A DNA stretch of 64,000 nt from Drechmeria coniospora (Eukaryota; Ascomycota; Sordariomycetes; Hypocreales; Ophiocordycipitaceae). The position numbers and the translations under genes are program-made. The stretch lies in NCBI RefSeq assembly GCF_001625195.1, contig NC_054391.1, positions 5,033,157 through 5,097,156 on the forward strand. Reading direction: 5' to 3'. Positions 32,404-43,656 of the stretch are shown here, piece after piece (position 1 is the stretch's first letter; every line of letters starts with the position of its first letter). The notes beneath the pieces were generated by a model, which worked only from the letters and a program-made list of their open reading frames with translations, was not told where the DNA came from and made no database searches.

Positions 32404-35400
32404 TCACGTCTCGTCAAACATGACGGCCACAATCTCGTCGAGCATGGTGAATGCGAGGTGGGCACTGCGTATTGGTCAATGCAACGTCCATGCCGCTCCG
32501 CCAAGAGGAGCGAGGGTGATGCGATACGTACTTCAGCCTTGAATTGTTGAGCGTCGCGAATATACGCCGGCTCGCCGCCTGCGCGTTGACGCGACCGACG
32601 ACGTTTCCTGCCAAGTCCGGCACCAGCGTCGCCAGCATCAGGCTCGCCTCAGTCCGCGTCTTCTTCCTCTGCGCCGGGGACCGAGGTTTGCGGTCCCGCT
32701 GCAGCTCTCCATTCGGCCACAGGCTGTCGGTGACCATGGCAATGTATCGTAGCAGCGACTCTTCCTGAACGAGCGCCCTTACGTTGTCGCGCACTTTTCT
32801 CTCGATCGTGCCGCCGAGGAGTTGCTGCAACACAATCACCACGGCCCTGCCTCGTAGCCAGTTGTTGCCCTTGTTGAGCTCGAAAAGCTCGAGGAAGATG
32901 TCGCAGATGGGTTTGATGAACGGCTCGAGCTCCTTGTTTTCGAATGCCACCAGCTCGGCTTCCACCTCGGCCGCGGGAAAGGCCCCCTCGTTGCCGTTGG
33001 GCGGCACCAAGTTGAGCTGGCTCGTCGCCGCGGCGATGAGGTTCTGTCCCGCGACCGAGATTTGATCGAGCACCGGAATGTTTCCTAGGATGTCATCCAT
33101 GCCGTCGGCGACCGAGTCGTACAGCCGCGTCATGATGTCTTTCTTGTCCTCGCGATCCAACACGTCCTCGCCCTGGGCGATGACGCTCTGCGACAGGAAA
33201 GCACGCAGCTCCCGGCTGCGGCAGACGTCCGGAAGCAGCAGCAGGTCCTGCAGGTACTTTTCGAGCGCCTCTCGCCTCTTGCGGAGGAATTCGCTCTGGA
33301 ACTTCATCACCATGCGTCGCCTGGGAAAGTCGAGATTCCGGACCGACGGGTGGCTCGAACGCAGTCTCTGGTGAAGGTCGTGGAACTCGCTGTACCTCCG
33401 CGTCACCGTCCACGTCGCCGCGGGCATCTGCTCCCCCGCGTTGCGGTGCACCTCGACGACGTAGAGCGCAAACTCTCGGCCGTCCTCTTCCCTGCCGACC
33501 TGGATGCTCGCGATCCGAACCGTCGACCGGCCGTAGAGGCTGTTGTCGCTCTCCTGCACAATGTACTGCTGCCGCTGAAGTTCCTTGCGCTTGATTTCTC
33601 TCTGCAGGCTGGCCTTGGATTTGCGGAGAATGCGCAGCTCCGAAGTGTTGTTCGTGAGCTCCGCCTTTCTCGTCAACGAGTCCACGACGGCCTCCTGCGC
33701 CACGAGGCGGTCGATGTCGTTTGTCAGACTCGAGATGGCCTCGGCCAGCCCCAGATCGCCCGGTGCGGCCTCGTGCACCTCGTCCTCGACATCCGGCCCT
33801 CCCTTTTCACCCTCATCATCCACGTCCCGGACGTGCTCGTCGTCGTCGTCGTCGAAGAGATCGTCGTCGACAAAGACGCCGATTCGCGAGGCGGCACTGA
33901 CCAGGCCGAGGGAGGAGAGGCTGGGCTTGTCGGATTCCTTGGCCGAGACGGAGTGCGGGCCGGCATCAACGGAGCCTCGAACTGAGTCACCGTCGCGGCT
34001 AGCGAGAAAGTCGGCATCGCCGTCTTCCGTGCCGAAAAGAGAGGCGCGGAGAGCCTCCGCCGTCTGAGGCCTGTAGTCATCCATGATGTTGCTGAGGGCC
34101 TCCTCCACGGCTTGGACGACTTGCCTGTCGGGAACGCCATGAGACGGGCTTGCTTGGTCGAGGCTTTGCACAGAATTTTGCATGCTATCGTGCTCCAGAT
34201 CGTCGTCGGCGAATAGCGGACTGGTCGAGTCATCGTCCAACGATTTGCGGGCAGCCTTTGTGGCGTCCAGACCGTTCCCGTTCCCGTGCAGGGCGCGCAA
34301 GTCCGAGGCGGAGCCGGGGAGGCTCACGGGATGGCCTGCTGGTGGGACGAGACGGACTGCCGGCTTCGATCTCGGCTGATTGGCCTGGTCCGGTCGGATG
34401 GCAGGGGAGTAGGTGAGGGTTTCCGCGCTGGAGGACAGAGTTGAGCCAGCTGAGGGAACAAGGTCGGCATTCGAGGATTCCTGCGAGGCAAGGCATTTGT
34501 AGTAGAGGTCGGAGCGCTTGAAAGGCTGGAAATATCGCGACTGCATCTCCTCCAACACGGCGCTCTGCACCCGGAGGATGACTCTTCTGGCATCGTGATA
34601 CTCTGACGGTGTTGCCGACGTGCCGGCGTCAATGAAATGTCGAACCTTTTGCTTGGAAGCCGCCGACACCTTCAGCTCCGGCTTCGACAGGTACGTCTGG
34701 TCAATCTGCTGCAGGTCCGCCCGGTCAGACTCGGTCCACATGGACATACTGGAGGCGGGCTGGTCGTCTGAACCGTCATCCTCGAGAGGATTTCGAAAGC
34801 CCTCGACGACAAGCCAGAACTGGACCAAGGGCATGAGGTGCTGACGATCCATGTACTCCATAAAGTAGGACAGGCCGGAGGAATCGCGAAGGAGCTCCAC
34901 GAGCGTCGCATTTTCCAGGAGAGACGTGGAGGCGGGAGGCGGCAGCGGCGGCGGCGGACGCGACGGAGCAGCATTGCGGTCTCCGCCCGCGGCAAAATGG
35001 TTCACCGTCTGGTCCAGCAGCCGTTTCCCCATCTCCAGCCGTCTCAGGTAGACGGGGTCCTGGTTCTCCCGCAGCGAATCACGCTTCAGCTGGCTGGCAA
35101 CCTCACTGCGGAAGCGGCGGGCATCCGACAGGTTGTTGACCCTGCGGATGGCACGGAGGAACTTTTCAAACTTGCGCTCGCTGTCACCCGGCAGCAGGCG
35201 CGGAACGACCGCCGTCTTGTCCGATCGAGGCGTCGGCGAGGCGTGCTGATCGAGGGCGGCCCTCAACTTTCGGACCGTCGACCTGTCTTGAAGCATGGAG
35301 CGGCCGTAATTCTCCATCAGCTGGTTCCACGTATCCGGATCGGAAAGAATGCCGATGACGGGGAACAGGACGGCGCAGCAGACGATCTCGCGCGTGACGG

Positions 35401-36157
35401 CGGACACGGCCCGGCTGGTGAGCATCGTCTCGGGGAGGATTTTAGGCATGACGCGGGTGACGAGAGACCGCAGGTAGTCCTGCTGACCGATCTTGGTGTC
35501 GGGAAAGGACAGTGACGCGGCCGGATGCAGGCGACCGTCCCTGAACTTGGATGCGATGGCGAGGTCGAGCTCGTCGGACTCGGTGACGGAACGGTTCAGA
35601 TCCTCGCCTCGGACCGATCGTTCGGCATCGGCAAAGTCGCCGAAATGGGCCGTCAGGATGGGCACGAGGCGGCCCGTGACGATGTCGGCGAGGTCCTGAC
35701 GTCGCAGAGGTTCGAGAAGGCTCGCGAATGCCAGGCGGATCGATCGATCGACCTCGTTCGGGAAGGTCGGGTTCCTGCTGATGTGGCCGTACCAGCTGCG
35801 TACAAAGTCTCGAACGATCAGCTCCAGCAGGCCGTTTACCGCCTCGGTGACACGTCGAGAGCCGAGCTCCAGCGTTGGCGGTGCGTACGCCTGCCTCTGT
35901 TTCAGATCATCCACCTTGGCCTTCCATCGCGTCGGGCCGAGGAAAGAAACACGAGGGGGCCTCGACGAGGGAGATGCGTGGGCCGGCGGTCTCGCCGTCA
36001 GCAGAAGCACCGTGGCCATGGCCAGCACGGCGGCGACGACGCCGGCGACAAAGGCACATGCTGCCCAGCGCAGCAGCGAGAAGCGAGTCACGGCATAGGC
36101 CCAGGCAAAAAGGGCCACCGTCGCTGCGAGAATAGCATCTCGTCGCTTCAAGGACAT
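32404..36157 (-). CDS. MDM1: Sorting nexin Mdm1 (PXA-RGS-PX-nexin C)
   Basis: A 1228-aa membrane-tethering sorting nexin. Exons are 36157-32532 and 32464-32404 (intron 67 nt). The small last exon restores the C-terminus NAHLAFTMLDEIVAVMFDE. Two hydrophobic segments lie at about 10-26 and 32-54 (membrane anchor). Then come a PXA domain (about 95-290), an RGS-like domain (about 415-560, LVELLRDSSGLSYFMEYMDR), an acidic low-complexity linker, a PX domain (about 885-985, with WTVTRRYSEFHDLHQRL and PRRRMVMKF) and a nexin C domain (about 1060-1200). In yeast, Mdm1 sits in the ER and contacts the vacuole at nucleus-vacuole junctions. The frame stays open upstream of ATG 36157 for about 450 nt but without another ATG. 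Domain order and length match ascomycete homologues. Confidence 0.93.
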
Positions 36158-37341
36158 GGCCAGGGTTACGTACGGTCGAGCTGCATCGTCTATCGTCCGG
36201 AGGCACCAAGAACTCGCTCGCTGGCGTCGATAATCTGCGGCGGCTGGCTCGTGTAGGGGCGAAAGAGGACGTCCGAGGACGAGGCGAGAACGAGCGCAAT
36301 GTCGCCGAGGTGCCTGGCGCTTATCGATTAGGGGGGAAGGGGGGGGGGGGGGGGTGCGCTGAAACGAACCGCTCCAGCGCTCCAGGCAACCAACGTTACG
36401 GGCGGACGGTGCTGCTTGGGCACATTCGACAGTGGACACGCTCACCACCAAGCAATCACTGATGGCTCCGCCAGCCGTCCGCCGTCGTTCACCAACGTCA
36501 TCGCGTTCCGAACACGAGCTGCCAAAGGATACAGTATTATTCTCGCCGCAAACCGCTGCATACCTATGCTGCACGCAGGCACGAACGCTGCGAGCTCGAC
36601 TCAATCTGCAAACACACCGTCGACCCTACAGCAGTCAAGGGCGCCTGTGCTCGTACATGTCGACGCAGGATCCCTCCGCCATCCTCGCTTCCATCCCGCC
36701 CCTCGGGTGCCCAACGCCAGGAATACGCCGTTTGAAACATCGACCGAGGCACGAGGCACGCGGCCTCGACTAAAAATACAGCTTATCATGAGACGCGAAT
36801 GGACGTGCCTGCGAGCAGCCGGAGCGTACGCCAGTCGGGAGGCCCGCAACTGACACCAGAGTTCCAACCGCCACCCGCCCGCGTCGCTCTCCTCTTCGTG
36901 CAAATACTTACATTGCGCCTAGTTCCGAAATGTCCGACGGCGGGTTGCGCCACTCGTGTTCGTCTTGCCGATTCCGAGGATGGTCCCGACGCACCTTGTC
37001 GACGCATGTCGGAGAGGAGCAGGATGACGACAGGAAAAAGCACAAGAACAAGAAATAGCTTCGCCGTGGCGTGATGCCGAGATGCGTGCGTACCGTCATG
37101 TGCCGGCGGAGACGGACGGCTGAAGGCCCGCAGCGTCGTGGGTGGGCGAAGCGTGGGTATCAACGATGCCGAGTGCCGATTTGTTTTTCCAGTCCAGTTC
37201 CGTGCGTAAATGCTCATGATGCCAACCGGTCCTATATATCGTCAAAACCCCACCCCCCCCTCATTCGCCCATTTTGTTGAACCTTGCACCGATGGCGCCG
37301 GCGCCGAGACAAGCGGTGGATGGACCGTCTCGAGAGCCGAT
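36158..37341. other. Intergenic, MDM1 upstream and Caf40 downstream
   Basis: About 1.2 kb. A G homopolymer (about 36330-36354 with one interruption) lies roughly 180 nt upstream of the MDM1 ATG; on the sense strand it is a C tract. No gene is supported. Confidence 0.5.
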
Positions 37342-38485
37342 TCACATGCCGGAAACGCCTTGCGACCCGGGATCGACGACGTTGTCGGAGAGGTTGATGA
37401 GAAGTTGGGCGAGGCACCGCTTCGTCGCGGCATCATCCCGCAGCACGGAGGAAAAGGTGGCATCTCGGAGAGGCTCGGGGAGGCACTGTCGCAAGGCCTC
37501 GCGAGCTCTGGCGTTGTCGCTGAGGCTGCGTGCGGACCATTGTCAGCGCGCGGAGCACGGCGCCGTGCTCGGCCGCGGACGGGGCTGAACTCACCGAAGA
37601 AAGCAGCGGACGACGTGCTTAAGAAGTCTCGCCGTCTGCGACTCGACGAGCTGGGCAACCATGTTGCTGAGGACGGTGCCGACGGCGTAGAAGCGCTCGT
37701 AGGTTGCACATATGTAGTTGAGGCCGTTGTCATCCAACAAAATCTTCTGGACGATGAAGATGGCAACAGTCTTGCTAAGTTCCGAGCCAGTCTCCATGAT
37801 TCTGAGGCAGAGCGGAATGATCTCCGTCGTCAGCAGAAAGTTGATGACGTCGGACGAGTCGTTCTTGACCAAGGCGCCGATGACGCCGAGACTTGTCAGT
37901 CGGAGATATTCAAACGGTCGCGACTTGGATGTCGTGTTAAGAAATGGGTAGAGAAAGAGGGGGATGTGCGCTGTCCGAGCCTCGTCCGTCAGCAGCCGCG
38001 GGGGGAGGGGGGGGGGGCTCAGATGGTGCCGTACCGTTGAGAAACAGAGCCCGCGTGTCGTTGTGGGAGGCGACACATTGCAGAAGCGCGAGGGCGTTGC
38101 AGACTCGGTTCGAGGCCGCCGCCGTCAGCTGTGAGGGGTTGAGAAGGGTGTAGACGGAGATGATTTCCTGCAGGAGCGAGGTCATGACGCCTGGGGCGAG
38201 GAGACGAGGGTCAGCGACGGGGCACGGCGTCCGGGGCAGCCCAGTCGTGGGGGGACGTACCGAAAGAATGCCACAGGATGAGTGCCAGCTCGGGCACTTG
38301 CTCGCGCTTCTTGCTCAGCTCGAGCAACGCCGTCTCCCTCGTGCTCTCGTTGAGCAGGTCGGCGATGAAAGCCATGGTCCGTCGGTTGTCGTCCGAGATG
38401 TTCTCGTGGCCCGCGTCCTGGGCGTGCGCAGCCACCATGTTCCCGGCGGCGGAGTGGTTCGCCGTCATGCGGTTGAAGTGCTGAT

Positions 38486-38522
<37 letters not shown>

Positions 38523-38642
38523 CTGGGCCACGGAGACGCCGCCTTGGTGGCTCTGCCCGTGATGGGACGGTTGGTGGTGCAGCCAGGGCGAGTCACCACC
38601 TTGAAAAGGATGGTGCCCGTAGACATGGGCGGATGGAATCAT
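37342..38642 (-). CDS. CAF40: CCR4-NOT complex subunit Caf40/CNOT9 (Rcd1 family)
   Basis: A 365-aa armadillo-repeat subunit of the CCR4-NOT deadenylase complex, acting in mRNA decay and translational repression. Exons are 38642-38261, 38190-38035, 37970-37595 and 37525-37342. Junctions give [30 protein letters not shown] and [15 protein letters not shown], all conserved. The N-terminal 90 residues are His/Gln-rich, with a glutamine run coded by CAG repeats (plus strand CTG, about 38487-38525). The core from [17 protein letters not shown] onward is the conserved Rcd1 domain, including [16 protein letters not shown] and [15 protein letters not shown]. The poly-Q extension is usual in fungal homologues, though its length varies. 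The start is the Met before IPSAHVYG. Confidence 0.94.
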
Positions 38643-40147
38643 GGCCCTGATCTGTCTTGAGCGCCGAGGAGGGCGCCGCCGGTTGCCGGGCGTAATATTG
38701 CAGGTATCGCTGCTTCGTCAGCCGTGCGTGGGAGCAGCGCGCAGGCTCGGTCGGTCGTCGACGGCTGCAACGGGACCGCCCGCTGTGCCGGAGAGAACGA
38801 ATGATGATGACAAAGGTCTGGCAGGCGAGAAGGCGCCGGTCGGATGGCGGCGTCCTGTTGTGGGCGGTGATGAAAAAAAATACGGCGGCGGCTTGGGAAA
38901 GGGAGGGCGTCTTGAATCCAGAATGAAGCAAGGTCGCCGAGAGGCGGTCTCGAGTTCTCTCGCCCGTATTGCTCAATTATCCAAGGTGGCAGGGTGGGTC
39001 TCTGGTGAGGTACTTGCCTGTACCGTTAGGTACCTGACCAAACCTTCAATCTTGAGCAGCACCGAGTACGCAAGTGCACAAAGCAAGATGTGAACGGCCC
39101 CCAATGAATCCTGCCTCGTCCAAACGGGCACTCGAAACAACTCTAGCAGAGTTTACTAGGCTATATCCCACCCATTCCAGCATTAGCCTGCCCCTATGCG
39201 AGCAGGTATAACGATGATTTAGTGCAAAACCATAATTTTGTCCCTCTTCCTTCGGCCCCATGTTTGTGTCCAGGTGTACCTGCTTGTACAAGATAGTACC
39301 AAAGCCTGCCCAAGTACGGAGTACATGTGCCCTGTGCCTAGCACACTGTGTACTGTACAGTAGGTTCTAGGTGCTTACCTAGTCGTGTATGTCGCTACCC
39401 AGTAATTAGTGGTGTACGCTGTTGCTGCTACTACAGTGGGCACTTTACGCTCCGCCGCTTGCTTGTAGTGCCGCTGGATCCTACTGGGGAATCAAGTAAT
39501 TATTACTAGGTATATATAACTGGAATACCATGACAGTACTCCGTACTGCGGCGCACCGTGCAACGCGTGACAAAATAAGTCAATACGTCTCTATCGCGCA
39601 CAAGTACCTACCTCGGGCTGTGTGCAGAAAAGTGACTTGTGTGAGATGGGCTCTTTTTGGCCGCCGCCATAACTTGTGTTTTATCTGGTGATGATACTGC
39701 CTGCTTGTGCACCGACGAAGCGCCTCGCTGTCACTGCCTCGCCTTGTGCCTCACTTTCAGCGCCGTGTCGTCTTTCAACTTGGCAATCGAAATGTTAAAA
39801 GTGCTGCCTCGCGCCAGCTGCAACCGCCTTCATTCTCATTACCTGCCTATATATTCGTCCTCTCCTCTAGGTGTGCTTCCTAATCCGCATCAGTTTGCCA
39901 TTGGCTGCGTCGCCTATTCAAACAGAAGCGCCCGTTTTGACCAAACTTGGCTCCCTTGCACAAACGCACCGTCGCGTCGCCGGAAACAAACAGGAAAAGG
40001 ATACTTCAACCGCTTTCTCTGAAAATGAATGTCATGGAACAGCGCGCCGAAGATGCAAATTCGCTCCCCAGGAATCCTTCAAATCATAGCCTAATCGTCC
40101 CCCCTTCCGCACCACCCACCCCTTCGGCCGAGATGAATCGGGTCGGC
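38643..40147. other. Intergenic, Caf40 upstream and KIN1 downstream
   Basis: About 1.5 kb. A GTAC/TACGGAGTAC-rich part lies at 39290-39620. The remainder has no repeat or recognisable gene. Confidence 0.5.
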
Positions 40148-41387
40148 CTACAGCCTGAGCTCGCGCAGGATTTGGTCCGCCATGTTCTTGTACTGCCACG
40201 TGTTGCCCGTCAAGCGCTTGAACTGAATGCCGTGCAGGGTCAGGAGGGGCACCTTGACGATGAAGATCTCAAACTCCATGACCATGCTGCCGCCGAGATC
40301 GCTCTGCACCTGCGTGCTCGTCTCGCCCGGCGCCCGCCTCGAGGCTCCGTTGCGACGCGGGATGCTATCCACCGACGTCTCCGAGTTCGAGTAGCTCGTT
40401 TCGCGCTCCCGATCCGAGCGGTCGCGGCCGGGCGTGCGAGGCGTCGTCGGCGTCCGGTCACGATCCGAGTCCCGGACCTCGTCGCGATCTCGATCGTCGC
40501 CCCGCCGGCGGCCGCCAAAACTGAAGCGCCGTCGGTGGCCTGGCGTCTGCGCCGGGCTGCCCTGGGGATCCTGCACCTTGTTCAGGTCGATGCTCGGCGC
40601 GTACCGGCAGCTGAAGCCGCCCTTGATCTCGGTGTAGTCCACGTTCAGCTGCTGGAGCACCCGCCGGATGTCGGCACGGATGGCCGGCACCGACTTTCCG
40701 GACGTCGTCGACACGCTGAAGAGACCCTTGAGGAAGACGGGTTTCGCCAGGTCGGAGCTGTCGAGCCTCTCGGTCGAGGGGCCGCTCTGCTCCTGCTCGA
40801 GATCCGTCTCCTCCGGCACGTCGGCCTCCTGCGCCTCTTCTCTCCGCAGCCTCCGGCGCTGGATGCTCTCTCGTCGGGCGTGGCCTAGCGATTTCGCTCT
40901 CATGTTCATCGCTCTCGATTGGCTGTAGGCTCCCTCGGCCGGCGCCGGCTTCTCCGTCGCGACCGACTGATCGGACCCGCTCGTCGGCAGCGCTTCCTTG
41001 GCCAGCTTGTCGGGTTCGCGCGTTCGCCGAATGTCGGCAGAGTTGACGCTCGTCGAACGGCCGAGACCCGACTTCCTCGAGGGTTTGGGTGCGCTCGAGG
41101 ACACGGGCGGGCTGAGCAGCTCGCTGTGCTGCGCTTGGCTCGCGGCCAAGCGCAGTCCCGAAGACGAGTTGGCGTCGCGGCTCTGCCGGCCGCGCCGGAT
41201 GCTGAAGCTCTTCTTCGGCGTCAGGGGTACGGCCTCGGCGGGCGAATGGACCTGAACGGTTGGCGGCGGGTGCGAGCGATCCCTGTCGACGCGCTCAGGG
41301 TCTCTTCGCTTGCGCGTGCTGAATCGGCGGAGCAGGCCGGCGGCGGTGCCCTCTTTCTTCTGGAGCTGATCGACCTTGGTCTCTGGC

Positions 41388-41422
<35 letters not shown>

Positions 41423-43656
41423 GAGCGCCTGCTTGATGGTGTCCGGAATATCATCTTCCCCGTGCGTGCGAGCCCGCGGTCGCGCCCGGCCGCCCGTCGG
41501 CTTCTCGCCGGGCATCTCGTAGGCGGCCGAGTTCGTGTAGGCTGCCTGCGGAGCCACCAGCTCCGGCATCGGTTCCGTGTTCTTCTCCCGCTCCCGATCC
41601 TTCTCCCGCTCGCGCTCCCGCTCGCGCTCCCTTTCTCGCTCCTTCTCGCGCGAGGCAGCGGCGGGAGAGTCGACCTGGTCCCGCTCATGCTTTTCTTTGA
41701 CCAAAAAGTAGATGGACAGGAGGGGGCTAAAGGCGTACATGGGGTCGGTGCCCAGATGCAGCGCTTCCGAGCTCGGACCCGTCAGCGTGTCGCGGCTGTT
41801 GCCGGAATTCCTTCGCTTGTAAAAGTCGAAGCCGAAGCCTCGTCGCTTCTCCCCGTCCCGCGTCGGCGACGAAACCTCCCTCTCGCGCTGGTAGAGCTTG
41901 ACGGCTTGCTGGTACTCCTCCGAGTCGATGATGTTGATGAGCTGCGCCTTGATGCTTTCGGGGGAGCCAAAGTTGAAGCCCTGCATGGCGAGGATGACCT
42001 CGGGGTCGAGCGGCTGCGCCAGGGGCTCGCGGGCGGGAAGGTAGTTGTCGGGGGGGCCGTTGAAGCCCTTGGTCATCCAGGGATGGGTCATGACCTCTTG
42101 CATGGTGGCGCGCTGCTTGGGGTCGGTCACGAGCATCCGGGACATGAGGTGCTTGCACTCTACGCGCGACGGGTATCCTTCAGCTTCGGCGGCGGCGAGT
42201 GGGGGCGGGTGGGGGGGGGGGAGGGATGGGCCGATGGCTTACCGCTGGACAGCCAGCTCGGATAGTCGACGAGCCCCTTCTTGATCTTGGCGTGGAGGGC
42301 GGGCATGCTCTGGTCGTCGAACGGGACCTTACCACAGACGAGGACGTAGAGGACGATGCCGAAGCTCCAGACGTCGACCTCGGGGCCCGTGTATGCCCTG
42401 GCCTGCAGGAGCTCCGGGGCGGCAAAGTAGAGACTGCCGCAAAAGGTCTTGAGGTGGCTGCGGGGGGCGAAGAGGTTGCTGAGACCAAAGTCGATGATCT
42501 TGATGTCGCCCGTCTTGCTGATGAGGATGTTCTCGATCTTGAGGTCGCGGTGGACGATGCTGTTGCGGTGGCAGTAATCGAGGGCGCTCGCGATCTGGCG
42601 GCTGAACTTGCGGGCTTGCTTCTCCTTGAGCTTGCCGTGGGAGATGATGTAGTCGAGCATCTGACCGCCGTTGACGTACTCGAAGAGCATGTACCAGTGG
42701 TAGTTGGTGCGGACCACGTCTCGCATGCCGCAGATGTGCGGGTGGTTGAGGAGGGTGACGATGGCGGCCTCGCGGGCGGTGCGGATTTCTTTCGACTGAT
42801 CGGCCCGCTCCTTGTCGACGCGGCTCTGGTGGCCGTCGTCGGCCGAGCCGCGGGGGACGATCTTGCAGGCGACCTGGAGGCATCATCACGTCAGCGGCCC
42901 GGTGGTTGGGCGGTCACGCCTAGCGGCTTGGGGCGGACGAGGCCGCGGCACGGTACGGACCTGTTCGCTGCCGTCCTCCTTGCGAGCGAGCTTCACCTTG
43001 CCCATACTGCCGGCGCCGATGGTCTTGCCCAGGATCCATTTGCCCGACTGGGTCGGGATGGTGGTGCGCGACCTCGTCGGCTTCGCCGCACCCGACGGCT
43101 GCTGGTGCGACGACCGGTGAGGAGGAGCATCGCCGTGGGGGGACGGGCCCGAGGAGCCGCCATTCGTGGGCACGGCCGAGGGAGCCATGTCTTGCTGATG
43201 CTGGTGTTGGTGCTGGTGCTGGTGGTGGCCGTGGTTCGCGCGAGTGCTGCTCCGACGATTCGGCGGCTGCGGCTCGGCGCCCCTGGTTGGGGGCGGTGGA
43301 CGGTCTCGATCTTGCTCTCGGCCGGCGCTGCGATTGGCGTTGGGCGGGAAGGAAACTACGCGAGAGCCGTCGTGCTCATGTTGAGGCAGGATGTCGGCGT
43401 TGGGGCGCGTCGACGAGGATGCGCTGCGATGGTGATGGCGTGGGAAGGATGGTGGTAGATTCTGAGAGGCGGAGCTGCGGTGGCGGCTGTGGTTGGACAA
43501 GGAGGATGCGGATACGGCATTGGCAGTCGCCGGAGGGGGGCGCGAGGAGCGAGTCGAGCAGGATCTTGTCGGGGGCAGCGCCGATCGCGACGAAGACGAC
43601 GACGGCCGAGTCGAGTGAGAATATTCGGGTCCGCCTGTCGGAGCTGCCGTTGTCAT
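40148..43656 (-). CDS. KIN1: Serine/threonine kinase Kin1/MARK-type with KA1 domain
   Basis: An 1112-aa AMPK-related kinase linked in fungi to cell polarity, septation and exocytosis. Exons are 43656-42961, 42873-42243 and 42159-40148; introns are 87 and 83 nt. The kinase domain spans about 204-475: [16 protein letters not shown] (P-loop), VACKIVP (catalytic Lys), [17 protein letters not shown] and an activation loop [12 protein letters not shown]. The first 200 residues are Ser/His/Gln-rich and disordered. After the kinase come a long basic and acidic region with Arg/Glu repeats, a run of about 14 prolines and several RRx phosphosite-like motifs. The KA1 domain (about 1010-1112) closes the protein with [16 protein letters not shown]. 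The start at ATG 43656 (MTTAAPTGG) is the first in frame. Domain plan and size fit Kin1/Kin2 of filamentous ascomycetes. Confidence 0.93.

Noticed and set aside
36158..36604. N-terminal extension of MDM1 by about 149 codons
   Set aside because: The frame is open but has no ATG, includes a poly-Pro stretch coded by a G homopolymer, and the protein from 36157 starts with the expected membrane segments.
40919..42265. Plus-strand frame of about 450 codons over KIN1
   Set aside because: Antisense to the kinase gene's last exon. It has Arg/Leu-rich low complexity and no domain.
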